A stretch of DNA of 64,000 nucleotides. Source: Phanerodontia chrysosporium (taxonomy: Eukaryota; Basidiomycota; Agaricomycetes; Polyporales; Phanerochaetaceae). This document shows, in pieces, positions 34,256-45,424 of the stretch. How positions within the stretch are numbered: position 1 is the stretch's first letter; each line of letters begins with the position of its first letter. The notes under the pieces are model-generated. The model worked only from the letters and a program-made list of their open reading frames with translations, was not told the origin of the DNA and did no database searches. The stretch covers positions 372,001 through 436,000 of the forward strand of contig MJGA01000022.1 of the NCBI GenBank assembly GCA_001910725.1. Direction: 5' to 3'. The position numbers were made by a program, and so were the translations under genes.

Positions 34256-36065
34256 CTACGTCAACAGACCAGCCGCCACCTGGTCTTGAGCCAGATTCTC
34301 CATTTCTGACAGCAGCTCCAGCTCATCCGCCCACCTCGTAGACCGCCGCGCAGCCCACTCATCAGCTAGATCGCTGTCATCTGCGCAAAGCTTCGACCAG
34401 GAACGAAAGCCATACTCCACGTAACGGAAGAGTCCGCCGGAGGCGTACTGGGCAAATGACCATCTTGATTCGCCCTTGCGGATCGGCACATTCCCGTGAG
34501 TAATGCATGCAGATGGGAAAAGGACGGTGGAGCCGGGGGGGAACTCTACAACGATTCCCAGCTGCCGTAAGATGAGGTGACCGCCTTGCTGCGGGTCGAA
34601 GTCGCCGTCGCAATAGACTGAGCACCAGCCAGCAGCACGGTTGCCGTGGTCGTTGTGCTCGTAGCTGACAGAATTCGGGCCGAAGTTGAAGGACGCAGCG
34701 GGGAAGACGCTGTTGTTCCAGTTGTAATTGAGCTCGGGATACTTCACAAACAGCTGGTCGAGCTTCGTAGCGTAATCCCGATACATCTTCGGCGCAAAGA
34801 AGGCAAATACACCTGCAATATAGGTAAGATATACGTCGTGCAAAATGACGCCGTAGACTTACTGCTGGCAAACCCGGCAATGCGGCGTATAGCTGGATTA
34901 GCGAGCAGGTGCTTCAGCACTGCCTGGTTGTGCTTGCAGTGGCGCAGTGTGCCCGGACGCTGTGAATGAGTCAGAGCGCGCATACGCAAGAGAAGCGGGG
35001 CGGTGACATACCCTTTGACCGCCCCCGTAGGATGTACCGACAGCAATGGTGCGAAACGGACCGCGTCGGTCGCTGAGCTTGAACTTCAGGCCCTTCGCCG
35101 CCTCGGCTGCGGCAGCGCTTGCCTCAGTGCGGCAACCCTTCCACTTGTCTGGAGTGCCTGGGAAGCCTCCGAGCACTGCGCAGATTCTCCGCAGTGCGTC
35201 TAAGATGACAGTCGGGGTCCTAGATAGAACGCATATGAGGTTATAGCCAGAAAGCGTAAGAAACAACGCACCGGCCATCCCAGCGCACAAGGCGCAACCC
35301 CTCATCTAGCAGCTCTTGTAGGCTTTTGAACCCAGAGTGAGTAGGTGCCCGGCGCGCGATCCATGCGCCAAGCGCAGCAGTGGCGAGGTCGAGCATACGG
35401 AACTGGTTGAGAACAATGCTCTTGCTATCGATGTATTTGGTAGAGAGGCTTGAGCGAATCTTGTGCCCGCTTGGGCGGATTGCGGCTCGCGCTTTTGCGG
35501 CCTTCGCGGCCTTGCTGCGCTTCTTGTGGTTCCTTGCGTCCCCGTCCTGTTGTTGCCCTGCGAGAGCGCCTGCCGCCGCATCAAGGAATAAGTCAGGTAT
35601 GTCGTCTGCAGAATGTTGACTTGAGAAGGGCATGATTGCGGAGGAGGTGGGATGTGTCTCTGGGGAAGGGGGAACTGAAGACAGGGGTGACTCGGGCTGC
35701 GCAGAGTCGAGGGTAGGAGACGGCGGGTACCACAGGTGCTGACCTGACTCTGTGTCGCCGAGCCCGGCTGCTTCTCGTGAGTCCCTCATCTCTACTGCTT
35801 CTCGTAGCGCGTCCTCGATGCGGCAGCCATGCAGAAGCAAGGCAACGTGCTCGGGGTCGTGCTCTCCAGGAGTGGGGATGCTGATTTCAGAAGCCTGAGC
35901 CGCGGGAAGGTCAGTAAGTGTACCCTGGGTGCGCGAGACCTTTACTGACCATTTGATGGTTTCAAGATTTGCTGGGTCCAAGTGGGGCGTAAGGATGCAG
36001 CGAGGGGAAGGAGAAGAGCGAGGGCAGAGCGAGAGGAGAGCGAAGGGAGAGCAAGGGGAGAGCAA
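34256..36065 (-). CDS. TET/JBP-family 2-oxoglutarate/Fe(II) dioxygenase (5-methylcytosine oxidase type)
   Basis: Fe(II)/2-oxoglutarate enzyme of the family that oxidises methylated pyrimidines in DNA. The catalytic core reads through three introns: RGPFRTIAVGTSYGGGQR-RPGTLRHCKHN, NPAIRRIAGFAS-SVFAFFAPKMYRDY, then FPAASFNFGPNSVSYEHNDH. The metal triad is intact: H-x-D in EHNDHG and the distal His in SACITHGNVP. The 2-oxoglutarate Arg is in GESRWSFAQY. GGHLILRQLGIVVEFPPGS supplies the double-stranded beta-helix. The stop follows AAGLLT at 34256. The N-terminal part is disordered and Lys/Ala-rich (HKKRSKAAKAAKARAAIRP). The 5' start is not resolved: the ATG at 35789 is safe, but GEHDPEHVALLLHGCRIEDA upstream looks coding. 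It is much more G+C-rich than the transposase next to it. Confidence 0.85.
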
Positions 36066-36288
36066 GGGGAGAGGTGAGCGAGGCAGAGGCCGGCGAGACC
36101 GCGGCGCATGGGGCGTCGTGAAACGCGTGACGCGAAGTCACGCTTGGCAAATTTCCTGCGCATCGCCCGGCCGTGGTCCCTTTCCCCCAACGTCCATGGC
36201 CAACGCCTGCAGTCCCGCCCCCTCCCCCTCCCCCTCCCCCTACCTGGGCCGACGCCGCGCCTGGCACATTGCGGGTGCACGCGCTCTC

Positions 36289-36810
36289 CGACGGGTCGAC
36301 CGACCTGACGGCTGCGCGGCGTGCCCCCGAGTACCCTGGACGCAGCCGGCCCGCCTCGACAGGGGCCTCTACCTCCCCTTCCAACGCCAGCACGCCCGTA
36401 CAAGGACGAGTCGTGCCCAGCGGCCCAGCGGCCCATGCACCGACGGGTCGACCGACCTGACGGACGCGTGGCTGCGTCGGTCGCGCCGCGCCCTACGGCC
36501 GCGCACTACGGCTGCCTACCCCTCCGCCGCAGTGCACACGAAGCCCAGCGGCCCATGCACCGACGGGCCGACCGACCTGACGGACGCGCGGCTGCGTCGG
36601 TCGCGCCGCGCCCTACGGCCGCGCCCTACGGCTGCACCTGCCGGCTGCCTACCCCTCCGCCGCAGTGCACACGAAGCCCAGAGGCCCATGCACCGGCGGG
36701 CCGACCGGCCTGACGGACGCGCGGCTGCGTCGGTCGCGCCGCGCGCCCTACGGCTGCACCTGCCGGCTGCCTACCCCTCCGCCGCAGTGCACAGGAAGCC
36801 CCGCGGAGCT
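36289..36810. repeat. G+C-rich minisatellite, units of about 120-150 bp
   Basis: The block CGACGGGTCGACCGACCTGA, or close variants, recurs near 36289, 36441, 36561 and 36696. Each is followed by GCTGCGTCGGTCGCGCCGCG and CTACCCCTCCGCCGCAGTGC. Spacings are 152, 120 and 135 bp. It lies upstream of the TET/JBP gene. The apparent plus-strand ORF through it (35929-37089) is best explained by the repeat and high G+C. Confidence 0.75.
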
Positions 36811-38093
36811 GACCGGCTCTGCGGGTGCGTATTGCGCGCCGCGCCCGAGGCCCAAGGCAACGGTGGGCAAACGGCGCCCCAGGCCGCCGGAAAGGCATCG
36901 GCATCCTACCGCCGCTATGGCGTCGCCGGCAAGCACTCGCGGCGACACCCGCTGGGCCTGCAACTGCTGAGCAACCGGCCGCCCCGCCTATGCCGCTGCC
37001 CAATTCCCCTACACGGCTGGGTGCGGCTCAGGTATTGCGGGCGCAGCCGCATCAAGGGGGCGGAAGGCTGTGGAGGGCAGATTGGGTAAGCCTTTAGCCA
37101 GATAGACAAATGTGTAGTATAATAGAAATACATACCTGTTGCCCGCCTGCAAATGTACGCCGCGATACCCCGACCCGACCTGCAATGTGACCATGGTCGA
37201 GCCGCCGTAGACGGCCGTGGCGCCGCTGCGTCACAATGCGAGGCTTGGCTCTCATGCACGGAGCGAGGTCCTCTGCAGCTGCTCTGCATACGCCTCCGCA
37301 GGGCGACCACAACAAGTCACCCCGCACCGCGTACGCCCCGTCGAACGACACCCGGATGGACACGGACATGGACAGCACAAACGAGGCAGGGCTCCCGCGC
37401 GAGCTTATGCCAGGGCCGCCGTATGCTGTCATCGACGGCTCCGCGCGATGGTGCGGAGAGCGAGACCCTTGCAGGCGACAGTTGCCTGTGGGTTATATGT
37501 TGCGCTAGCAAGTCATCAACAAGGCGGTCCTGGCCGTGGGCAGTAGTAGACGTACCTAGGTGAGCTCCTTGTCTGGTCATACTCGCTGTTCGGTGCCTCC
37601 AGCTGCCACGGCATTGCGGCCGAGCTGTGATCGGCCGTGGTGGTGATCGACAAGAGCGCGACCACAGGTGGGTATTGTGCTGGAACGCTGCCAGTCCCGT
37701 CGAGGAAGCCCTTGACGTGCGCGCGGCTGGCTGCCTGACACGGCAGAGTATGGTGAGTATTGCTGCCCGTACTGCATCAGTCGCGAGCTACTTAGACTTG
37801 TGACGGGGCTTGGCGACGGGGACGGGGCTGTCGCCGCGGGAGTGTCACCTACCTGTAGAATGTTAGTTGTCTCTCCAAATCCCAACTCAAGTTCTTTGCT
37901 AGCTCACAAACTTGACTTGTGAGTACCAGATGACAATATGAAGAGCCCACAATCCTGGGTATCTTACAGTGTTGAGGCGCTCTTTGAGACTTACCATCAA
38001 TCACCATCAGTCAGTGCATCAGCGTCATCAATCCGTAGCGCAACATAGGGTCATAAGCATACAGAGCATGGGATATTTAAATACGGGGTCATG
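36811..38093. other. Region between TET/JBP gene and transposase, unassigned
   Basis: 1.3 kb. Minus-strand ORFs at 37577-37885 (DTPAATAPSPSPSP) and 37009-37432 have plausible splice words, but I cannot join them into a recognisable protein. They could be an extra short gene of the element or 5' exons of the TET/JBP gene. Confidence 0.3.
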
Positions 38094-41000
38094 TTAATAC
38101 ACACATTTAAGTCGCATAAACATATCTGAATCCAGCGAATCTACTATAAAGAAGTGATTAGCCCTAGCTGAATCCTCGTACAATACAGCACCTCTAATCA
38201 GTGATTGCAGAGGAATAACCCTGCATTGGCTGCGGGGCTTCAGCTTGACAGGATAAAGTCCAAAGTCATGATCCATTTCACGAAGTGGTACCTGTTCTGT
38301 TGGTTGTACCAGAAGCAATGGCTCTTTTACGCCATTGTCCAGTTCAACAACAAATGCAAACACAAGCTTGGCAAATGTGGTGACGTCTTGATAATCGTGA
38401 AACATTATGTTGTCGTATCGTGCTTCTTGGTAGAATGATGGTGAGCAGCAGAGAAGGTCTGTCTCTGTTCGCCATGTAATTGTTGATGCAAAGTCAACTT
38501 CAATAAGTCTACATTCAGTTATCTAAACACCAGGTTAGCTAATCTCTGGAAACTAAGACATGAATCAAGACGCAACGTACTGCCAGGGCTGTTGCCTGAA
38601 GCTGCGGGCGGCCTGGAGGATTTTCACGTGCTGCGTACATTTGCCTTAAAGTAAGAAGCATGTTGGCACGAAAGTGGCGAAAAGCAGGGTCTGATTTATA
38701 TGCATGCTCAATAGTCGAGCAGCTGACAACCTGCTGTCTTGATCCAAGGTAGCGTGGTTCAAATGTAAAGGCTTGCTTGTTTGCTGAAGGCTCTAACAGC
38801 TTGCTGCCAGAATTCTCCTTGACAAACTCATTGTAGTCATTGATGCGATGGCGAATAGCCTTTGAGCATAGAAAGAGATGGTCGATTTTGGTCACCTGTA
38901 GTGCCAAATACATTTAGCTCACTATGTTAACGTCTGACAGTTATTATAGATGATTTTACCTGGTCCCAGATTTTTTTATTGTTAGTTCGGTTCTGCACCC
39001 ACTTGCGTACAGGTCCATGGCACTTCTCTGACAGTCTGGTGCTCATGTGTTGTATAGCGCCCTTGCTCTTGATGTCCCGAATGGCATGTTTATGAGTATG
39101 CACCTTCGGAAAGTCCCAGTTTTTCTCTTTTTCTTTCACTGGTCGCTCATCATTGTCCAAAATGATAAACTCCTGTAAATTACTGTAATCAGTGCAGCAT
39201 TGTCATTACGGCAAAGTGGCGTACATCGAGCAATACACTGAACTCTTGAATAGCATCTTCAAGAGCATCAAGTGTTTTCTCCGTTTGTACCTCAAGGCCC
39301 AGGTACATGTCGCACTCCAGGTATTTTCAGATAACACGAAGTAGAGCATAACCTGATGGCGTTTGCTGCTTGGTCAAAATGTTGCAAGCAGCATAGATCA
39401 GAATCTGGAAAATATTAAATGTCATGTATAACACTATATGATAAACATTATACCTTTGATAGATCCTGATATTTTGTGCCATCCGTAAAGTCTATGAGCA
39501 TGACAGCATTAAAGTGATGAAGTCCACTCCATCATGGCATCTTTGCAGCACTATAGTGATGCATGTAAATCTGAGCTACATCAAGACCAAAGAAACTGCT
39601 TTACCCAGCATCGATTAATTCTCTAAGCTCGCGGGGAAATCCTTTGCGATTGCAAATGATTTTGAAACGACCCCACAAGTGATCCCCAAAGAGACCAATG
39701 TGGTATGCGTGAAGGCGATTCAAGGAGAGAGCCTTATATATGCAAGTGTTTGCTATCTTCCAGAATACATTCTAGTTTTATTATAATTGTTAAGTGTGTT
39801 TTTTGAACTTTGAAGCAGAATAATCTACATACCTCGGCAGCTCGCAAACCTTGTGCCTTTAAGGCCTCTTCTTGAGCTGCCTTTGTAGGATAGTCTGCCA
39901 ATACTAGCTCTCTGGCTTTTTCTGTGGTGCGCTCTTCCCAGTCAAGCCACAATGAAACTAACTCGTCATCTGGTACAAGGCATATTGGACAGGGGCACTT
40001 TCCCTGCACACCACGTGTAAGTGACATAACGCATCTATGAGGTGGCTATAAGCACTTGTCATTGCTGAGAGTACAATACTAACTTACTGCTCCTCGTAGT
40101 CAGCAGATAAGATTTGAATAAAGGGATACAATGTCCGTATTACACCATCACCGCAGCAAAGGGTGAAGCCAGTTCGTGAGTAGCGTTGTATGTTGCCAAG
40201 GATTTTCTCAAATGCGGTATGCCAGATCTTCTGCTTGAAGTTCACCCAGCTAGTCTTCTTATGGTCTTTGGGGTGATCTTCAACCTAGTGACAATATAAT
40301 CAGCACAAAGATGTGTAAGTTGTAGTAATGATATACCACTGGGAGAAACCCAACAATACAGCCTCCTCCATGGCCTGTACCATTTCGCACAGAGCTATCC
40401 AGGTTTGCAATACGAGCAATGACAGGGTAGCCCTTAGTGGTACCGAAGCTTGATATCTTGGATTTGTCTGCAAATAAAACGATACCCAATGGTTTTCCGT
40501 CCTTGATACCCTCTGCTTGCAATACAGTCTGCCATGAATTATATAAACATGAGCCCAGATTGGCAAAGAGTGAAGCCAGCATAACAAATCGAACCTGAAC
40601 ATCCCACATAGAGCTGCCTGTGCATGGATCCTCCCAGTAATCATACCACTGTTCACCATCCCATTTTGACATGCGCTGGGCATCCCACTCCCAATGCGAT
40701 GAAAGGCTGGGCTCTTGAATGACAGTTTGTATCCACTGCCACATATCTCGGACATACACATCATATTCGTGGGGCACACCTTGGTATTCTTCCGAAAAAG
40801 TATGCTTAACGAACTAGATTACATGAGGTTAATACAGTCCAGCCCAGTGTTTATGATAATGCTGCCTGCATACCGGCGGATGATGCAGCGCCGCCTTCTC
40901 CCACGTAACATTCAGCTCATCCCATGAGCCTAGGGTAAACGACGAAGAGCCGTCCCGAGCATGCTGAATGATGTCAAGAAGAACCTTCACCTGGTCCTTC

Positions 41001-41983
41001 TTCAAGCCGGCATCAAGGACGACCTCTGCAAACTCGTAGTCCTCAAGTGACTTGAACGGTGCGAATGGCATCGCAAAGTCCTCGCCTCGAGGTGGACGGG
41101 TGGGGCGGTCATGTGCATAGTCATCCAAGGGGCAGACTTTGGTGCCCCGGCCACTCGCCGGGTGGTACTCGACTCTAATGTGCTCTCCTACGAGTTCGTC
41201 CTGCAAATCGTCCTCTCCAGCAGCAGCAGAAGGCGACGGCGATGAAGCCCGAGACAGTGATGGGGCTGGGGACGGCGAGGCAGCTGGGGACAGTGACGCA
41301 GCTCGAGGCGGTGAGGCGCTGGTTGGATGGCCAGGAGGCAGCCGGGAAGGAGACTCCAACAGCGTAGAAGCTGCAGGAGGGGATGGCGCAAGAGATGGTT
41401 GAGGATCAGGGAACAAGGGGTCAGTGGGGGCGCCGATGAGGAGCGAAGGGTCGTGAGCTAGTGCCGTGAGTAGCAATATGGTCTATTAGCTACCCTCGTC
41501 GTGAGTAACATAGACTTTGCGCACCTGCATTGCCAGATAAAACCTCGCCAAGTTCTCTTGCTTGAGCTGCTCGTGAAGATTCGGCTGCAGGGTGCCATCA
41601 ACGTCGTACTATCGTACACAACAGAGACGAGTATGAGATGTACCAGTTGATGGCTGCTGTTCCCTCATCGGCACGTCCGCGTCGAGGGAAGCATCGACCT
41701 CGTGTGTTTGTTTGCGGCGCTCTTTGCACAGTAAGGTTGTCAGCTATAGCAGAAGGGGCGCAGCAAACGACGTACTGCTCTTGCGCCTTGCGTCCTGCTG
41801 GGCCAAGACTTCCAATACCTGACGGTCTTGCTCTTCTTCTCGGTGCTTTTCACGGCAGCGGGCATGATGATGGCCGATACCGCCCTCAGCAAACGACTTA
41901 TTGCATATCTCGCACTCAACGAGGGTGCTTCGTCGTCGCCGTCGGCCCCCCATCACGTTCGGAGATAGGGAATGTCTGAGCAA
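38094..41983 (-). pseudogene. Plavaka-type transposase, inactivated by in-frame stops
   Basis: Exons from ATG 41983 run to a stop at 38094. The N-terminus has a C2H2-like finger (CEICNKSF..HHHARCREKH), then a Ser/Pro linker. The Plavaka core follows: YHPASGRGTKVCPLDDY, PFKSLEDYEFAEVVLDAGLK, YDVYVRDMWQWIQTVIQEP, GIVLFADKSKISSFGTTKGY, RNGTGHGGGCIVGFLPVV and CPCPICLVPDDELVSLWLDW. It continues with NRLHAYHIGLFGDHLWGRFK, HHFNAVMLIDFTDGTKYQDL and the C-terminal RGAVLYEDSARANHFFIVDS. Stops interrupt it at 39601-39603 (TAA), 39532-39534 (TGA) and 39327-39329 (TGA). No intron removes them, and each is one C-to-T or G-to-A change from a sense codon. From 38 to 40.8 kb the coding sequence is AT-rich, unlike its own 5' end. 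Confidence 0.8.
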
Positions 41984-42154
41984 AGTAGATTAAAGGCGGA
42001 TAGCGAGGTGAGTACACAGGCGACGTCCATTTGAGACCATTGAACCTACCAGAACTTGAGGAAACTGATAATTAGGAGGGCCGAAGACTATGGGAATAAG
42101 GGTATATGGCGTGCGGACGAGGGGGAAAGCAGTTGGTCGCAGATTGAGAGCCAC

Positions 42155-42345
42155 GGTTCAGTGCGCTCGCCCAAGGATTCTCAAGAGCGCCTCATGGGCC
42201 CCGCTGAGGCTCCTCATTGGCTCAAGATAAGCCCAGGAGATGACGCTGAGGCTCGAGATCATCTCACGAGGCCATCGTGATGAGATCGTGAGGCTTGAGC
42301 GGCGAATGCCGAGGCACATTGAGGCGCTAATCTCGTGAGGCGCTT
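42155..42345. repeat. Right subterminal repeat zone of the Plavaka-type element
   Basis: Variants of the left-end motif with CpG in place of TpG: CTCACGAGGC, CTCGTGAGGCG, GATCGTGAGGC, plus CTCATGGGC and the shared CTCAAGATAAG word. They are arranged as imperfect palindromes. Confidence 0.6.
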
Positions 42346-42546
42346 TCAGAAGTTCTGACAGACGACACTGATTCGAACTCCGCCAGTCGCGTCTGGGACG
42401 CGTCCTGGCTTGCTCACGGTGTGCATCCTCCACCCTTCGTCTGGCCGCTCTGCGAGAGGCCCGTGAGGGCTGACCTCTGTCCTTACTGCTCTGTGTTCCC
42501 TGTCGGCTCTGATCGCTCTCCAATACCACTATTTTGCACCCTAATC

Positions 42547-44922
42547 ATGACCAGTAATGCCGACGACAATGCCTCACCTACGACGCGCCCACGGAAGAAG
42601 ACATTAACGCAACGAGAACGAGACGACCTTTATGACGCAGCATGCGCATGGCTTCGGAGTGCTGAAGGCAAGCGAAAGAACAGAAGTCCGGATTTTGCTG
42701 GTGCAATGATGAAGTTTCCGGGACTTCACTACAAGACTCTCCACAATAAGTTCAAATACAGTCGGAAGGGGCGTGTAGAAGCACACGAGAGCCAGATGTT
42801 ACTCACAATGGCGCAGGAGGGGACTCTGGTTGAGTGGATCCGGAAGGATGCAAGGCAGGGAGAACCATGGTCTCGCATGCAGCTGCGGTGTTGGGTCAAG
42901 GAGCTCTTGGGACGGAAGAAGCTACCAAGTCCCGATTGGGTACGCGCCTTCCTGGCGCGGCACAAAGGTGTCTTGAAGCCTGGCCGCTCGTCAGGACTCG
43001 ATCCCAAGCGAGCGCGCTGCTTCAATCCGACAACAATCGCTGAGCACAACAAGGAATGGAGTGAGGTGCACCACACGTACCGCATCATAGCTAATTTCGA
43101 CGAGACCGGACAGGCAGAGGGCGGAGGACGTGCGCAACGCTCGCATGAGGTGCTTTTGGAAGTAGGCGGCGGGACAAGCTACCAGATTCGCACCGATATC
43201 ATGCGGCTAATCACCATCTTCGAGTGTTGCTGCGCGGATGGGTCTATCATTGACCCAGGCTTCGTTTTCTCTGGCAGTGACAGCTCCTGGACTATGGAGT
43301 GGTTCGATGGCCCCTTGGCTGACCGGTGTATTTCGTGAGTAATTGTCATGTTTCGAATGAAGGGCGAAGCTTACCCGTGCAACAGTGTCGGTATTACCTA
43401 CAACGGATGGACCAGTGACAAACAATGTCTTGATTGGTTCGAGCGTTGCTTTATTCCACAAATCCGTGCGAAAGCGCTGTCGCCCGATGAGAAGATCCTC
43501 CTTGTCTTCGATGGTCACCGCTCTCACCTTACGTTCGCACTGTTCGTTCTCGGACTGAAATACAACATTGACTTCTACCTCTTACCGGCGCACTGCACAC
43601 ATAAACTCCAGCCACTGGACGTTGGTTGCTTCGGACTCACCAAGAGAAAATTCCGTGAGCGCTGCGATGAGGTGCTGGCAACAACAGGACATGCACTTGG
43701 CCGAGACACATTTATCAAGGAGTACATGTGCATCCGTGACGCAACAGTGACCCCGGACGTGGTGAAGGCGGCGTGGAAGAAGTCAGGGCTTGTCCCTTTT
43801 GACCCTAACCGCTGGACCGACAAAGACTTCGCTCCGAGCCGCCAATGGTCAACTCAAACCTACCTACCCCCCTCATACCCGATGCCCCCATCATCCTCTT
43901 CACTGCACTCTCCATCTCTTCCCACCATCTCCTCTGCATCTGAGCACACCTCTGAGCCTTCTGGTTCAACCAGCGCACCTGGAAGCACAGTGCGTCCAAG
44001 CCTCGAAGAAGAGTCTGGACACAGCGGTGAGCCCATCCCGTCATACACGCCTTTACCCAGCCCACGAACTGCACCATTCACACGCACTCCTATTCCGAAT
44101 GGCATCGGTTCGAAACGCAAGATCGAGATTCTCGAGAGCGATCTCACGGTGCTCGAGGGGGCGTTCATTGACACGTTCAAGCAGAAGCAGCAAGCGGAGG
44201 TCCACTGCGCCTCTGCTCAGCGTGAAATCAAGAAGCTGCACACGAAACTCTACGCAGAGAACGAGCGACAGGCAAGGAAGTCCAAGAAGTTCAAGAGCAG
44301 TCGGAAGGGGGCGCTAATGAGGGCGGACGCGATAGCTGAGTACTTGCGGGAGCAGCAAGAGAAAGAGCAGAAGGAGCGGGAGAAGGCCGAGAAGGAGGCA
44401 GTGCAGGCGCAGAAGCGTGACGAGGACGCAGTGCGACGGCGAAAGCTCATTTCTGGTGAGACTCAGATTAAATTCACCGGTGTACTCAGCAAGAGCAAGA
44501 AGAAATCCGAGCTCGAGGACATGTGCTGCCTTCTTGCACTCAAGATGGATGGCAACAAAGAAGCCCTCATTGACACCATCAAGGCGACACTCAGATCGAA
44601 CCCTCAGTACAGGAGTGACCCGCGTTTTGCAGGCCTCTATCCTGCACTGGACCGTGAAGACGCATCTCACACTGCTGCGCAAGAACCCATGGCAGTGGCA
44701 GACCTTCCCCCCATTCCTCAACCCGTTCCGCACCCTAGCAGTCTCACAGCGCAACCCGCAGTGGCAGCAGCGCTCACCACACTTCTCGACACCGAAATTG
44801 ACAAGGAGAACATTCCGCCTCGTCCAGCAAGCGCCCCGCTCGGCTTCTCCCTTCCCTTCGAGAGCGTTGATGAGTTTATTAGATCTGTCGCTTCCCTTTC
44901 AGCCCCTGCGACTGGGGTGTGA
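42547..44922 (+). CDS. pogo-like DDE transposase with C-terminal SAP-like domain
   Basis: Cut-and-paste transposase of the element bounded by 30333 and 45384. Exons 42547-43334 and 43386-44922 (GTGAGT..GCAACAG) give 774 residues; lengths check. The N-terminus has CENP-B/HTH-like helices (FPGLHYKTLHNKFKYSRKGR, then LPSPDWVRAFLARHKGVLKP). The DDE domain keeps all three acidic residues in their usual motifs: IANFDETG, LVFDGHRSH and HKLQPLDVGCFG. A Ser/Pro linker follows, then a long Lys/Glu coiled coil (EYLREQQEKEQKEREKAEKE) and a SAP-like motif (KKSELEDMCCLLAL..GNKEALIDTI). No stop or frameshift is seen, so it could be functional although the element's 5' region is now split. The start is Met 42547; an in-frame ATG at 42421 is less likely. 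Confidence 0.85.
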
Positions 44923-45359
44923 GTAGGTTTCTACACGACCGGCAAAGCCATTCACTTTGAATGACTTAGCAGATGGGCTCAGAACACGACACACTCCTTA
45001 TTTGTCTAGAATAAAAGAGCTCAGTAGTGTAGCTTACACATGTACATATTCAACAAATTATTCTACAGCCCTACAGCGGTGACGAGCAACTACAGCTTCG
45101 AACGTTCGCGGTCGGTAACGGCGTCGGACTGCGATCCGTGCTGGATGCCGACGCGATGCCGGGCATGTCACACCGTGACTGATTTCCCGCTTCCCCCCAC
45201 CTTAGAGGCTTCTCACCAGCACCTCTCGCTCTTCCGCAACCTTAGACATAAAAAAACGATAAAATCTACAGAGATACACAAGAGTACTTTGTATCCACCG
45301 CCGCACATCCGAAGACCTCTCGGGACGCGGCAGTGGTAGCTAAGTGTAAGCGCCTGACT

Positions 45360-45384
45360 TTTCCCGCTTCCCCCCATCCGACAG
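45360..45384 (-). repeat. Right TIR of the pogo-like element
   Basis: 25 bases ending CCATCCGACAG, the exact inverse of the left TIR. Followed by TA. Confidence 0.9.
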
Positions 45385-45424
45385 TACTTGGATCATCGGG
45401 GTGTGGGTGTCCCGCACGTGACCA

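Larger units (their letters stand above)
30704..42360 (-). mobile_element. Plavaka-type DNA transposon carrying a TET/JBP dioxygenase (11.66 kb)
   Basis: Imperfect TIRs: TGTCAGAACATTTAACGCC at 30704 and, on the minus strand from 42360, TGTCAGAACTTCTGAAAGCG. GA lies immediately outside both ends (30702-30703, 42361-42362), a possible 2-bp target duplication. Inside each end are palindromic CTCATGAG/CTCGTGAG subterminal repeats. Cargo, all on the minus strand: transposase (38094-41983, broken), TET/JBP protein (34256-about 36065) and accessory protein (31496-33766). It interrupts the 5' part of the pogo-like element. Confidence 0.75.
30333..45384 (+). mobile_element. pogo-like (Tc1/mariner superfamily) DNA transposon, interrupted
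   Basis: Ends are perfect 25-bp terminal inverted repeats (30333-30357 and 45360-45384) beginning CTGTCGGATGGGGGG. TA dinucleotides at 30331-30332 and 45385-45386 are the target-site duplication typical of the superfamily. Without the Plavaka-type insertion (30704-42360) the element is about 3.4 kb and holds one gene, the DDE transposase at 42547-44922. The match between the flanks and the uninterrupted repeat arm at 46296-46310 shows the pre-insertion site. Confidence 0.85.

Noticed and set aside
35929..37089. Long plus-strand ORF of 386 codons
   Set aside because: It runs through a G+C-rich minisatellite in which several frames on both strands are open. Composition is Arg/Pro/Ala noise with no conserved pattern.
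42421..42546. Upstream in-frame start for the pogo-like transposase
   Set aside because: The extra 42 residues (MHPPPFVWPLCERPVRADL..) look like leader sequence. ATG 42547 gives a normal transposase N-terminus.
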